Positions 41,569 to 51,086 are shown, counted from the first letter of the stretch. The stretch: 64,000 nucleotides of DNA from Paenibacillus baekrokdamisoli (GCF_003945345.1 NZ_AP019308.1:4729501-4793500); one strand, 5' to 3'. Made by a program: numbers and translations. Notes: generated by a model from the letters alone, not told the origin.

Positions 41569-42357
41569 TTAGTAACTTTTAACTGAAAGCTGATCCAGAC
41601 GCTTAAATGTGAAGCCTTGGCTGTGTGCAGCATCAATGATTTGGCCTAGCGCTTCAGCATTGTCCTTCGAGACCGTGTGAAGCAAGATAACGGCGCCAGG
41701 ATGAAGCTGCTTCATCACACTATCATAAGCATATCGCGCTCCTCGTTGCGCTTTTGTATCCCAATCCTTATAGGCTACGGACCAGAATACACTTATATAC
41801 CCCTGCTCCTTACTAACAGCAAGCACACGATCACTGAATATGCCCCTTGGCGGGCGAAGATACTCCATTTGCGACTGGCCTGTCAACTGAGTCGCCCCGC
41901 TCTTGACTTTAGTCAGCTCGCTTGCAATTTGGACACTGGAGATTCCGCTCATATCCGGATGACTCCAAGAGTGATTGCCAACCAAATGCCCCTCTGCTGC
42001 CATCCGCTTGACCAGCTCGGGCTGATCTTTGATATAGTGGCCTGTCACGAAGAAAATGGCCGGTACCTGCTTCTCCTTCAATACATCGAGCACCTTCGGC
42101 GTAAAGCCGTTCTCGTAGCCGTTATCAAAGGTGAGATAAAGTTCTTTCTTAGTCGTATCTCCAAGGAAGATGGCATTATGCTTCTCCAGAATCCCCTTGA
42201 ATCCTTCTTCATTAATCGAGGGACGCGACCCGCCAACGCTCTTCTTGAAGCCAAAATGATACACGCCACCTGGAGAAGCCGAAGCTGGGCTCACACTTAT
42301 AGCTAGCAGCACAAGCACACTGAGGAATACTACTAGACCGTATCGTTTGTTCAACAT
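41569..42357 (-). CDS. pdaA: polysaccharide deacetylase, PdaA-like (muramic-delta-lactam synthesis)
   Basis: A 262-residue secreted or spore-envelope enzyme. The signal peptide (GLVVFLSVLVLLAISVSPASA) is followed by the NodB domain: TFDNGYENG (metal Asp region; D-N variant characteristic of PdaA), HLVGNHSWSHPDM (metal His pair), RPPRGIFS and LLHTVSKDN (catalytic His). PdaA removes the acetyl group from muramic acid during cortex peptidoglycan synthesis. AGGGGA lies before the ATG. Confidence 0.9.
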   Translation of the reverse strand: MLNKRYGLVVFLSVLVLLAISVSPASASPGGVYHFGFKKSVGGSRPSINEEGFKGILEKHNAIFLGDTTKKELYLTFDNGYENGFTPKVLDVLKEKQVPAIFFVTGHYIKDQPELVKRMAAEGHLVGNHSWSHPDMSGISSVQIASELTKVKSGATQLTGQSQMEYLRPPRGIFSDRVLAVSKEQGYISVFWSVAYKDWDTKAQRGARYAYDSVMKQLHPGAVILLHTVSKDNAEALGQIIDAAHSQGFTFKRLDQLSVKSY

Positions 42358-42418
42358 TTCTCATCCCCTGCTTTAACAGCCTTATCAATAAGCTGCTGAT
42401 CTTTCTTATACAGGGGTA

Positions 42419-42648
42419 TTATGTCACTCCAACCAAAAAGTATGCCCATGTGTATCGATCATAGAAATTCCCATTAGGATCGGCCAAGGCTCCATCAATC
42501 TTTGCTGGTCGTTTCGATCTCTCCATTTTCTTGGGCACGCTCTCCAATGGCGGATGCATATGGCTGCCAGGCAGCAAATTGCTCCGATTGTCCATCACGA
42601 ATACGGATACAGCCTGCATCGAAGGATGGAATCTGCAGCACAGGTCAT
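42419..42648 (-). pseudogene. possible frameshifted gene remnant
   Basis: Two overlapping minus-strand frames each look protein-like for half their length. One reads AGCIRIRDGQSEQFAAWQPY and SAIGERAQENGE before a stop; the next reads RPAKIDGALADPNGNFYDRY and TWAYFLVGVT to its stop. A single indel near 42510-42530 would join them into one roughly 70-residue C-terminal segment. Stops directly upstream and no good ribosome site suggest decay. Family not recognised. Confidence 0.3.
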
Positions 42649-43019
42649 CATTTATATTTCATCCCTTGCTTCCGCCACCAAAAAGACAGATGGAGTTATA
42701 CGGGAAGATTGAAGCTGCTGAACCGTAAAAAAGAAAGACCTACCCAAAATATCGTTATTCCGTCCGAGCTCGTCATTCGAAGCAGCTGTGGGTCGACAAA
42801 GTCTAACGCCAGACCTTAGCAATCGCGTAACCAGTTTTCTACCTTCCTGACAAAGACACCCGACGGGTGTCTTTATTTGTTGAGACGATCTAAAAAACGC
42901 AGCATTTTCCCGCATAAACACTTTGTTTAGCGAATCAACACTTCCTTTGTCAGCCATGCAGGGAGTGAGTCTTGAATAGCGAATATCCATACCAGCACAA
43001 CCGAAGCGGAGGGATTGAA
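42649..43019. other. interval without a supported gene
   Basis: About 370 bp between the possible remnant and the RacA-like gene. It holds a terminator-like hairpin at 42849-42877 and the ribosome binding site region of the RacA-like gene. I see no gene here. Confidence 0.5.
42849..42877 (+). terminator. orphan terminator hairpin
   Basis: AAAGACACCCGACGGGTGTCTTT is an 11-bp near-perfect hairpin followed by ATTTGTT on the plus strand. No plus-strand gene precedes it. Confidence 0.6.
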
Positions 43020-43559
43020 ATGAGTATTTTGAAAACGAAGGATGCTGCAGATTTACTAGCCGTTAGCCAAACGACGATCAAACGTTGGGCTTCCACATTC
43101 CCTGATTGCTTTCCAAAAGACCGAGCCGGTCACTATATATTCTCGGAGCAGGAGATTGGCCTGCTCATTCATATTAAAGACCGCATCGATCACGGCGAAA
43201 CATTGGACCATATCGCCATAATAACCAACATTCAAGTGCCGGAGTCTCCCCCTGGTAAACCCGAAGCAGCTGTCTCTGATGTACCAATGGAAGATATGCT
43301 ATCTCGTATCGAGCTGGTCGAACGAACGCTTGATCATAAAGCGGACGAAGTTGTCTCCATGCAGCTGCTCCAGCACCGCGAGGAGCTAGAGGAACTCCGC
43401 CAAATGATTGAGCAGTTGGCCGCTTCCATGGAAACAATGCAGACACCGGTCGCCCGCTCCTTCTCGGGGCAGGACGAAATACATCCCGTTGCTGCTGCCA
43501 AGCTGCAAGCACCGCCTAAGAAACGCGGTCTTTTGCGCACTTTGTTCTCGCTGCTGTAA
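43020..43559 (+). CDS. racA: RacA-like chromosome-anchoring protein (MerR-type HTH plus coiled coil)
   Basis: A 179-residue protein: MerR-like winged HTH (KTKDAADLLAVSQTTIKRWASTF...AGHYIFSEQEIGLLIHIKD, residues 4-60), a Pro-rich linker, a coiled coil (about 95-150) and a basic end (PPKKRGLLRTLFSLL). B. subtilis RacA has the same build and length and attaches origins to the cell pole in sporulation by binding DivIVA. GGAGGG lies 6 nt before the ATG at 43020. The amphipathic C-terminal tail could bind membrane or DivIVA, by inference. Confidence 0.65.
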   Translation: MSILKTKDAADLLAVSQTTIKRWASTFPDCFPKDRAGHYIFSEQEIGLLIHIKDRIDHGETLDHIAIITNIQVPESPPGKPEAAVSDVPMEDMLSRIELVERTLDHKADEVVSMQLLQHREELEELRQMIEQLAASMETMQTPVARSFSGQDEIHPVAAAKLQAPPKKRGLLRTLFSLL

Positions 43560-43589
43560 GGCACTTCGTTTCCGCTTCCCACCACAACG

Positions 43590-43626
43590 AAAAAGAACGA
43601 GACCCCGGAGGAATCTCGTTCTTTTT
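43590..43626. terminator. bidirectional terminator
   Basis: Perfect 13-bp stem AAAAAGAACGAGA/TCTCGTTCTTTTT with an 11-nt loop between convergent genes. Confidence 0.9.
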
Positions 43627-43647
43627 CATAGATGCTGCCTTCATTGC

Positions 43648-45246
43648 TCAGTGCTGGTTGAGCTGCTTTAAAGCTCCGACAGTAACAGACACATCCAGTT
43701 GGGTAGCATTCTCTCCTAATGTAAAGCTGCTATCCACCTCGAAGCTTGCAGTACCATCGTTATACTCAACGATTCGATATTCCCCAGCTGGCAGATACGT
43801 TTGGAATTTCTTATTCGATACTTGGATCGTCCCATAGTAGTATTTGCCCGTTGAATCATAAATAAATAAGGAGCCGTTATCCTTAAAGTCTGGAGAACTG
43901 AAGGAAACCGTACCTAACACATTAGGTGCAGGCAGTTTCAATTCAGGCGACTCAACCTGCCCATCCTTGATCACGAGAGTTATACCCTTGGGCATCAAAG
44001 TTGTCGTGCTGTAGGTAGATACGTTAAGCAGGGTATAACTCCCATCAGGAAGATCCAGATAAGCCGTCCCTACTGACCAATTAAACATTTGCGTTCTATT
44101 TGTAGAATCGTTAGAACGCAGTGCCAAAGTACCATCAAAGAGCGGTTTCCCTTTATCGTCAACTAGATGAAGAACAGGTATAACAGGCTGCTTGTCCTGA
44201 ATTTTCATCCATTTGCTAATGCCCCGACTTGTGCTTCTTTGATACGGCGTGGACTGATTTGAATCCAGTTTGTAGGGATCTGCACCCGCTTGTAACAACG
44301 CTTGAATAATCGGATAACTCTCAGCTTGAACAGCTTGCGTCAAGGAATCATCAATACCAGGATCGGCCCCGTGACTCAATAGAACCTGTACGACCGCGAC
44401 ATTTGGAAGCTGATTCGTGAATTCACCTGATTCATTTCCAATGCCGATAATCCCGCTTGCAGTCTGCAATAATGTTCCTGTGTTCCCCGAGCTATTCGGA
44501 TTGAGCCCCGCTGTTAGCAGCATATCCAGCAGCTCGCTATTCTGATGCAAGATCGTCGTGAATCCCAGATCTTGCCCCGTGTGCTCCACCCTTGCTCCAT
44601 ACTTCAATAACACGCGAACAACATCAGTTGCACTTTTTAAGACCGCATAGTCAAGCGGTGTATTCTGACCATACATTTTGATAAGCATTCCGTTCGGGTC
44701 TGCACCCTTCTTCAGCATAGCCTCTGCTGATGCTGCATCCCCATGCATAGCCGCTTCAAATAGATTCCTTTGGAAAGCATCTGTTTGTTCTTGTGTAAAG
44801 CCGATAGTGACTTGTTTCTTTGCCGCGTCATAGGTTACATCTTGATTAAGAATAAGTGCAACAAGTCGAACCGGAATATAAATTCGCCCATTCTGAGCTG
44901 TAGGAGGCTGCGTTAACTGTACCACTCTATCGCCGATCGTCACTTTTGTCTGATTAAGAGAAGCAGTTATTCTTATCCCATCTCTTATAACAAGGATAGT
45001 ACCCTTCTCATAGCTAGCATTTATCTGGATTTTATCAAACAATGACTTCATCGGCAGCATAACATTCCCCTTCAGAATGATCGGTTTAACAACCAAATCC
45101 AGAGGTTTTCCATTCGCGATGACTTGAATAGCTGAGTCGGCAGAAGCTGCAGTTTCCTTCGCTGCAGCTGCCAAGTATGGACTTGAAAATAGTAATAAAG
45201 CTAATATAAAACAAAAAATACGAGATTGTTGTCCAACATATTTCAT
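43648..45246 (-). CDS. exported protein: copper-amine-oxidase-N domain plus ankyrin repeats
   Basis: A 532-residue secreted protein. After the signal peptide (IFCFILALLLFSSPYLAAAA) comes a copper amine oxidase N-terminal-like (stalk) domain (NVMLPMKSLFDKI...RIYIPVRLVALIL), about residues 38-148. Ankyrin repeats follow (about 155-335; MLKKGADPNG, VVRVLLKYGARVEHTG, VVQVLLSHGADPG, IIQALLQAGADPY). The C-terminal third holds beta-sandwich, PEGA-like segments (LPDGSYTLLNV, LPAGEYRIVEY). GGGGGAG lies before the ATG. Probably wall-bound or secreted. Confidence 0.85.
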   Translation of the reverse strand: MKYVGQQSRIFCFILALLLFSSPYLAAAAKETAASADSAIQVIANGKPLDLVVKPIILKGNVMLPMKSLFDKIQINASYEKGTILVIRDGIRITASLNQTKVTIGDRVVQLTQPPTAQNGRIYIPVRLVALILNQDVTYDAAKKQVTIGFTQEQTDAFQRNLFEAAMHGDAASAEAMLKKGADPNGMLIKMYGQNTPLDYAVLKSATDVVRVLLKYGARVEHTGQDLGFTTILHQNSELLDMLLTAGLNPNSSGNTGTLLQTASGIIGIGNESGEFTNQLPNVAVVQVLLSHGADPGIDDSLTQAVQAESYPIIQALLQAGADPYKLDSNQSTPYQRSTSRGISKWMKIQDKQPVIPVLHLVDDKGKPLFDGTLALRSNDSTNRTQMFNWSVGTAYLDLPDGSYTLLNVSTYSTTTLMPKGITLVIKDGQVESPELKLPAPNVLGTVSFSSPDFKDNGSLFIYDSTGKYYYGTIQVSNKKFQTYLPAGEYRIVEYNDGTASFEVDSSFTLGENATQLDVSVTVGALKQLNQH

Positions 45247-45282
45247 CTAATTACTCCCCCACTACTGAATCTATCACTTCAT

Positions 45283-47496
45283 CTATCGACTGCTGCCTGC
45301 ATCCTTGCGTGCTTTCAAATTTTTATCCGGCGCTTGGTCCGTTAGCTGCTTAAGCAGTGATTCGCCTTCGATATCAATGTTTGGCATTATACGGTCCAGC
45401 CACTTCGGAAGATACCAAGCCGCACGGCCTAGCAAGACCATAACCGCAGGAACAAGGGTCATACGCACAACGAAGGCATCAACCAACACCCCAAAGGTAA
45501 GCGCAACGCCCATTGCTTTGGTTATCGGGTCTTCCGTGAAGATGAAGCTGGCGAATACAGCAGCCATAATGAGACCCGCCGCCGTAACGACACGACCACT
45601 ATGACCAACTCCCATTACCACCGATTCACGTGCCTTGCCTGTATGGATGTAATCCTCCCGCATTCGACTAACAAGGAATACCTCGTAATCCATCGCAAGG
45701 CCGAATAATACACCCGTTACCAGCACGGGCAGGAAGCTTAGGATCGGCGCAGACTGCGATAATCCGAGCCAACTCAGGAAATGACCATCTTGGAAAATAA
45801 AAACTACCACACCAAGCGATGACGTTAAGCTCAGTAAGAATCCTATAACGGATTTAAGCGGCACAAGTAAGGAACGGAAAACTAATGCAAGCAGCACAAT
45901 CGCCAAACCAACAACTACCAGTGCAAATACAGGCAGCGCTGAATTAAGTTTGTCTGATACATCGATATTAACAGCAGTAACTCCCGTGACGAGAAGCTTA
46001 ACCTCCTCCTGCTTTTGCAGCGCATCCGTTCCATTCCGAATGGAATTGACTAAATCTTTGGTTTCAGTCGTGTTGGGACCTGTTGTTGGGACAACACTGA
46101 CCAGAGCAATTTTTTGAGTCTGATTCCAATTGGGTGGAGATACATAGGCAACGTTAGGTAAAGCTGTTAATTCTTTGGTTACCTTTTGTGCCGTTTCTTT
46201 AGAATCTTTCTTGCCAATCACATCTATAACGACGAGTAATGGACCATTAAATCCTGAACCAAAGCCTTTGGAAAGCAGCTCGTAGCCCTTATGCTCGGTC
46301 GTTTCTTTCGCCTTGGCTCCGTTATCCGGAAGTCCCAGCCTCATATGAAGAGCCGGCAGGCTAATAACGGTAAGGCTCACAATACCAATCAAGAGGATAA
46401 TGACTGGAAAACGCGTAACGAAACGTCCCCATCGCAGTGAAACGGTCTTTTGATTAGCAGTAGGTGGTGTGCGGAACATGCGCGTCTTCCGCGCAGGACT
46501 GAGACGATGCCCCGCCATGCCGATAAAGGCTGGAATTAAGTTAATCGCAATAAAAACGGCTATCAGCACCGTGAAGGAAGCAGCAAGCCCCATAATGGAG
46601 AGGAAGGGAATACCAGTTACAGACAATCCTGCAAGCGCGATAATGACCGTAAGTCCCGCGAAGACAACCGCACTGCCCGCGGTAGCAACCGAACGTCCAA
46701 TTGACTCTTCGATCTCCAAGCCCTCAGCAAGCTGCTGACGATGTCTCGATACGATGAACAATGCGTAGTCGATTCCGACAGCCAGACCCAGCATGATAGC
46801 AAGTATAGTAGCTGTGGATGTCATAGTGACGAATCTGGAGACGAACATGACACCCATAATTCCAATCCCAACCCCTATTACCGCTGTAATAATCGGCAAT
46901 CCAGCCGCAAGCAAGGAAGCGAAGGTAAAAGCAAGAATCGCATAGGCCACGAATACGCCTATCACCTCAGGGACGGGACTGGTTTCAAAATCCGTGAGCT
47001 GGACAGACCCGCCAAACTCTGTCTGAACACCCGCATTGCGAGCTGCATCGGCACTTTGAACAATCTGAGCCTTGGATTCTTTGGTAACCTTCTGCGCATT
47101 AACATTATAGATGACATCTGCGTAGCCGATCTGGTTATCCTTGCTGACCGTTTTTAACGTGAAGGGATCTAGAATAGCAACAACATTTTTGTCCTTACGT
47201 GCTTGCTCGAATGTAGCCATAATCGCTTTTTTGACATCTGGGGAATCCAAGGTTTTACCATCTGGAGCTGCGAAAATTAATCGCACCGTTCCGCCATTAG
47301 CGCCCGGGAACTCTTTGCCTAGCAGATCAATCGCCTCTTGTGCTTTGGTTCCAGGAATAGAGAATTCACTGCTGGTAGCCCCTTTGAAGCTCAAGCCGAT
47401 AACTAAGGCTGCTATTAGAACAACAACCCAACCCGTAACTACTAATCGGCGCTTGCGGTAAGACCATTTACCAAAATGATACAGATATTGTGCCAT
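45283..47496 (-). CDS. MMPL family RND transporter
   Basis: A 737-residue membrane protein with about 12 helices in two similar halves. The first periplasm-side loop begins SEFSIPGTKAQEAIDLLGKEFPG. Family marks are LGLAVGIDYALFIVSRHR (helix 4, proton-relay Asp-Tyr) and its repeat LFGLAMDYEVFLVSRMRE. It resembles B. subtilis YdfJ. Substrate is probably a lipid or drug, driven by proton motive force. AAAAGGAG lies before the ATG. No TetR or MarR gene adjoins it. Confidence 0.92.
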   Translation of the reverse strand: MAQYLYHFGKWSYRKRRLVVTGWVVVLIAALVIGLSFKGATSSEFSIPGTKAQEAIDLLGKEFPGANGGTVRLIFAAPDGKTLDSPDVKKAIMATFEQARKDKNVVAILDPFTLKTVSKDNQIGYADVIYNVNAQKVTKESKAQIVQSADAARNAGVQTEFGGSVQLTDFETSPVPEVIGVFVAYAILAFTFASLLAAGLPIITAVIGVGIGIMGVMFVSRFVTMTSTATILAIMLGLAVGIDYALFIVSRHRQQLAEGLEIEESIGRSVATAGSAVVFAGLTVIIALAGLSVTGIPFLSIMGLAASFTVLIAVFIAINLIPAFIGMAGHRLSPARKTRMFRTPPTANQKTVSLRWGRFVTRFPVIILLIGIVSLTVISLPALHMRLGLPDNGAKAKETTEHKGYELLSKGFGSGFNGPLLVVIDVIGKKDSKETAQKVTKELTALPNVAYVSPPNWNQTQKIALVSVVPTTGPNTTETKDLVNSIRNGTDALQKQEEVKLLVTGVTAVNIDVSDKLNSALPVFALVVVGLAIVLLALVFRSLLVPLKSVIGFLLSLTSSLGVVVFIFQDGHFLSWLGLSQSAPILSFLPVLVTGVLFGLAMDYEVFLVSRMREDYIHTGKARESVVMGVGHSGRVVTAAGLIMAAVFASFIFTEDPITKAMGVALTFGVLVDAFVVRMTLVPAVMVLLGRAAWYLPKWLDRIMPNIDIEGESLLKQLTDQAPDKNLKARKDAGSSR

Positions 47497-47701
47497 GAGA
47501 TGCTCCTTTTCGTTTTCAAGACGGATGATTCAGCTACTTTCTAATTGAGGCGAACTAAGAATAGCACTTTATTCCTATTATTATAGCTTTATTTCCAATA
47601 TTTTAAAAATGAAAGACCAGAAAATAGAAATGCATCCTCAAGACGTCGGTTCGTTCTCTCGCAAAATGACAATCTGCAGGTTTACACGTATATAAATCTA
47701 C

Positions 47702-47890
47702 TTGCGCGAATACATTCAGGGCGGACTGTTGTCAGAGGGAATGGTGTGTGGTAAGATCGTACATTGCCCTCTCCATGACTGGAGAATCGACCTGTATAGC
47801 GGCCTTGTGAATGAGCCGGACGATGGCTGCGTAACGACATTCAGGGCCGAAGTAGATCACGAGAGCGGCTCCATATATGTAACAATCTGA
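47702..47890 (+). pseudogene. nirD: nirD (nitrite reductase small subunit) 3' remnant
   Basis: The frame encodes GGLLSEGMVCGKIVHCPLHDW followed by RIDLYSGLVNEPDDGCVTTFRAEVDHESGSIYV. This is the C-terminal half of a NirD-type Rieske protein, with the second cluster motif C-x2-H (CPLH). The first motif C-x-H and about 50 N-terminal residues are missing; an in-frame TAA precedes the frame. It directly precedes the NirC-like gene, the usual nirBD-nirC order, and no nirB is present. Confidence 0.75.
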
Positions 47891-47903
47891 GGGGGACTTG
47901 GAC

Positions 47904-48740
47904 ATGGATTATGTAAAACCTGCGGAAATATTAGATACGATGATCGAGAGTGGAACATCGAAGGCGAATCTGAGTGTTCTCCAAATGATCATTCGCGGTA
48001 TTCTTGGCGGAGCTATTCTCGCTTTCGCCACCACATTGGCTTATACAGCCGTTACGCAGACTTCGATCGGCCTAGCGGGTGCGATTATTTTCCCAGTTGG
48101 CTTTGTTATGATTGTATTACTCGGGCTGGAGCTTGTAACCGGCACCTTTGCACTCATCCCGCTAGCTGTTTTGGAGCGCCAAACAACGATGTCTCGTATG
48201 CTGGCTAATTATGGTTGGGTGATCCTGGGGCATCTGATCGGTTGCGCGATATACGCTGTCTTCTATGACTTGACCGTGACCAAGATGGGGACGGATATGG
48301 AGAATCCGCTGGCTAAGATGCTCATTCAAGTGAGTGAAGCCAAGACGCTCGGCTATCAGAAAATGGGCTTAAGCGGCATGATCCTTGTTTTTATAAAAGC
48401 GATCCTTTGCAACTGGATGGTTACGCTCGGCGTGGTAATGGCTATGACTTCGAAATCAACAGCGGGCAAAATTATCGCAATGTGGCTGCCTATTCTCACC
48501 TTCTTCGCACAAGGCTTCGAGCATGCGGTCGTCAACATGTTCGTCATTCCCGCAGGCATGATGCTCGGCGCTAAAGTAAGCATGGCTGACTGGTGGCTTT
48601 GGAACCAAATTCCCGTATTGCTAGGCAATTTTGTTGGCGGCGCCCTGTTCACAGGCATTTTGTTCTACCTTGGGCAAAAGCCATTCAGACGTTCCGCCTC
48701 AAGCACAATTGCCGTAAAGCAGGGACAACAGAAGACTTAA
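47904..48740 (+). CDS. formate/nitrite transporter (FocA/NirC family)
   Basis: A 278-residue pentameric channel subunit with six membrane helices. Family motifs are LGLELVTGTFALIPLAVLER (L-x-x-G-T-F) and AILCNWMVTLGV (C-N-W), followed by FEHAVVNMFVIPAGMMLG (Glu-His pair of FNT proteins). GAGGGGG lies before the ATG at 47904. The truncated nirD upstream suggests an ancestral nirite operon, so nitrite is the likely substrate, though formate cannot be excluded. Confidence 0.9.
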   Translation: MDYVKPAEILDTMIESGTSKANLSVLQMIIRGILGGAILAFATTLAYTAVTQTSIGLAGAIIFPVGFVMIVLLGLELVTGTFALIPLAVLERQTTMSRMLANYGWVILGHLIGCAIYAVFYDLTVTKMGTDMENPLAKMLIQVSEAKTLGYQKMGLSGMILVFIKAILCNWMVTLGVVMAMTSKSTAGKIIAMWLPILTFFAQGFEHAVVNMFVIPAGMMLGAKVSMADWWLWNQIPVLLGNFVGGALFTGILFYLGQKPFRRSASSTIAVKQGQQKT

Positions 48741-48802
48741 CTGCCGCTTCTGCTGAGAGAATCAATCTATAATATGGCAGAGGCGAATGCTCGTCGCTAT
48801 CG

Positions 48803-49543
48803 TTAATCATCAACAAATAAAGTCCGGAAATACCGTTCTCTATTATTCAGAAAATCCCGAGTCAGATTATAATGGTCAGTAGCTTCATACTCGATCTCGC
48901 TAATATTTCGTTCGGAGAAATGCAACAGCTTCGCACCGGGATATGCCAGCAGTATAGGCGAATGAGTGGCAATAATGAACTGAGCCTGGCCTTCCTGCTC
49001 CAGCTCCCAAATGATCCTTAAGAAGGCTAGTTGGTTCTGTGGAGATAGCGCTGACTCAGGCTCATCCAAGATATAAATCCCCTTACTGGCAAACCGATTC
49101 GTGAAAAAGGTCAAAAATCCCTGTCCATGTGAAACTTCGTTTAGCGATTTGCCTCCGTAAGGTCTGTAAGCCGAAGACCCGACGTCTCTAGCCAGCTCAT
49201 CGATATAATTTGCAAAGGTATCAAAGGTTTCCGCACGGAAATAGAAGCCATTCGTTACCTTCGGAAGCCAGGACAACCTCATGATCGACGACAAAGAGTC
49301 ATCATCCTTCTCCTTACGAATAACTAAATCCCTGCCGCCCACAATACTAAAGCCGCATGACGCTCCAATCGCCTCAAGAAGTGTTGATTTACCCGAACCA
49401 TTATCTCCCATGAAGAAGGTTACATTCGAAGTGAAGGTATACTCATTCAGCTTCTGCAGAGGCTCGATATTGAAAGGGAATTCACTGCGATCCTCCTCCG
49501 TTACGTTCGACCAATCCAGAGAGAACTTTTTTAAGAAAGGCAT
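48803..49543 (-). CDS. AAA family ATPase (ABC/SMC-type, RecF-like)
   Basis: A 246-residue soluble ATPase. Walker A is MGDNGSGKSTLLEAIG (about residues 45-60), signature-like SLNEVSHGQGFLTFF (about 133-147) and Walker B GIYILDEPESALSPQNQ (about 155-171), with THSPILLAYPGAKLL as the switch His region. It is the AAA_21/AAA_23 class of small predicted ATPases. AGGAGG lies 7 nt before the ATG. No partner nuclease is adjacent. Role unknown. Confidence 0.85.
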   Translation of the reverse strand: MPFLKKFSLDWSNVTEEDRSEFPFNIEPLQKLNEYTFTSNVTFFMGDNGSGKSTLLEAIGASCGFSIVGGRDLVIRKEKDDDSLSSIMRLSWLPKVTNGFYFRAETFDTFANYIDELARDVGSSAYRPYGGKSLNEVSHGQGFLTFFTNRFASKGIYILDEPESALSPQNQLAFLRIIWELEQEGQAQFIIATHSPILLAYPGAKLLHFSERNISEIEYEATDHYNLTRDFLNNRERYFRTLFVDD

Positions 49544-49565
49544 ACTTACCTCCTGCTCGGACTAA

Positions 49566-50552
49566 TCACAGCCGTACAAGCACTCTTCCACGTGACTGTC
49601 CTGATAAAATGATCGGCACATAATCCTTCACCTGCTCTAATGTGATCTCCTCATACAAACTCTCTTCGAGTGAAGGTTTGAATGAATCTGCCATGCGCTG
49701 CCATACATTTTCCCGTCTAGCCATTGGGATCATGACTGAGTCAATACCAATAAGCCTCACTCCCCGCAGGATGAAAGGAAATACCGAGGTATCCAGCTCA
49801 ATACCACCTGTTAGACCACTTGCCGCCACGACTCCACCATATTGCAAAGCTGGCAAGAGGGAAGCTAAGGTTGCCCCTCCGACACAGTCTATCGCACCAG
49901 CCCAGCGCTGCTTATCCAAGGCGCGTGTACGCTCCGAATGAAGCTCACCTCGCGCAATCACCCGTGCCGCACCCAATCGGAGCAGCTCCTCCGTCATGTC
50001 CGCTTTTCCCGTACTGGCAACAACCTCATAGCCCAGCTTAGCCAGCATAGACACCGCCATGCTTCCTACTCCACCAGTGGCTCCCGTAACCAGAATCGGT
50101 CCATCCTCGGGCTTCACACCATTCTCCTGAATTTCCAATGTCGATAATGCCGCGGTGAAGCCTGCCGTACCCACAAGCATGGCTTCCTTCTGGGACAAAT
50201 GATTAGGCAGCTTCAATGCCCACTCCGATGGAACACAAGCATACTCACTAAATCCGCCATAATGACTTACGCCAAGGCCATAGCCGGTTACAATGACCTC
50301 ATCCCCGGCTTGAAACCGCTCAGTCCCACTAGTTACTACCGTACCTGCCAAGTCAATTCCAGGAATGAACGGGTAGCTTTTGACAATATTCCCGTCCGAC
50401 TTACATGCTAAGGCATCTTTATAGTTTACGCTCGAATAATTCACTTTAATAAGTAAATCGCCATCTGGAAGGTCATGCAAACCAATTGCACGGGTGCTGA
50501 TAACAGCTTCCTTATCTATCTTATCTACGAACAGTGCTTTAAAAGCATCCAT
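49566..50552 (-). CDS. YhdH/YhfP-family quinone oxidoreductase (acrylyl-CoA reductase-like)
   Basis: A 328-residue medium-chain dehydrogenase. Marks are VNYSSVNYKDALA, PFIPGIDLAGTVV, VGTAGFTAALSTLEI and the nucleotide loop VTGATGGVGSMAVSML (about 148-163), ending SGQSRGRVLVRL. It matches the YhdH/AcuI type that reduces acrylyl-CoA or quinones with NADPH. The ATG at 50552 follows GGGGGTG; the longer frame to 50657 lies in a region without similarity. It lies 22 nt upstream of the ATPase gene on the same strand. Confidence 0.9.
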   Translation of the reverse strand: MDAFKALFVDKIDKEAVISTRAIGLHDLPDGDLLIKVNYSSVNYKDALACKSDGNIVKSYPFIPGIDLAGTVVTSGTERFQAGDEVIVTGYGLGVSHYGGFSEYACVPSEWALKLPNHLSQKEAMLVGTAGFTAALSTLEIQENGVKPEDGPILVTGATGGVGSMAVSMLAKLGYEVVASTGKADMTEELLRLGAARVIARGELHSERTRALDKQRWAGAIDCVGGATLASLLPALQYGGVVAASGLTGGIELDTSVFPFILRGVRLIGIDSVMIPMARRENVWQRMADSFKPSLEESLYEEITLEQVKDYVPIILSGQSRGRVLVRL

Positions 50553-51086
50553 TGTAGCACCCCCTTGATCGTTAACTGCACTTCTCTGCAGCAGCTCCCT
50601 TATGAATACGCCAGCATCGGAGTACAAATGATTACGAATAAAATTCGTCCTATTCATGTTTATTCCTTCTTGATTTACTTATTTTACATCAGATTAAGGA
50701 AGCATCTGTATGATTGGATGGCAAATGGCTGAGACACAGTATTCGGAAGATTATCGCGTGGCAAAATGATTATTCCACGGCTTAAAGCGGACTATGGATC
50801 TGGCTCCTCTGCTGCCAAAGATGAAAGGGTAGCTTATCATGATTCGCCAAGTAATAAGGTTAATGAAACTAAAGGGCGGTTGTAAACGTAGTAAGTAATA
50901 GCTGCGCGAGATCGTCCTTCTGCTCGTTCTTTATAGCTTCAGTAAAAGAACAAGCTAAGCTGGGACGAGTCATTATCCACCCGCGAGTTCAGTAAACGTT
51001 CAACTCTATTTCATATCGTTTTAAGGTAGAACCTGTACAATAAAGATATTCACCAAGTGAAGCTTGGATGGAAATGAGGGATTCGA
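50553..51086. other. interval without a supported gene
   Basis: About 530 bp between divergent genes. It holds a half element AGCGGACTATGGATC near 50792 like the repeats near 20652, a 20-codon frame at 50710 without support, and presumably the promoters of the flanking genes. I see no gene. Confidence 0.5.

Noticed and set aside
42502..42819. 105-codon plus-strand frame
   Set aside because: No ribosome site; the protein reads as mixed-composition noise, and the opposite strand has more protein-like stretches.
49566..50657. Longer start of the YhdH-type reductase (50657)
   Set aside because: The extra 35 codons do not resemble the family and a clear GGGGGTG site precedes the ATG at 50552.
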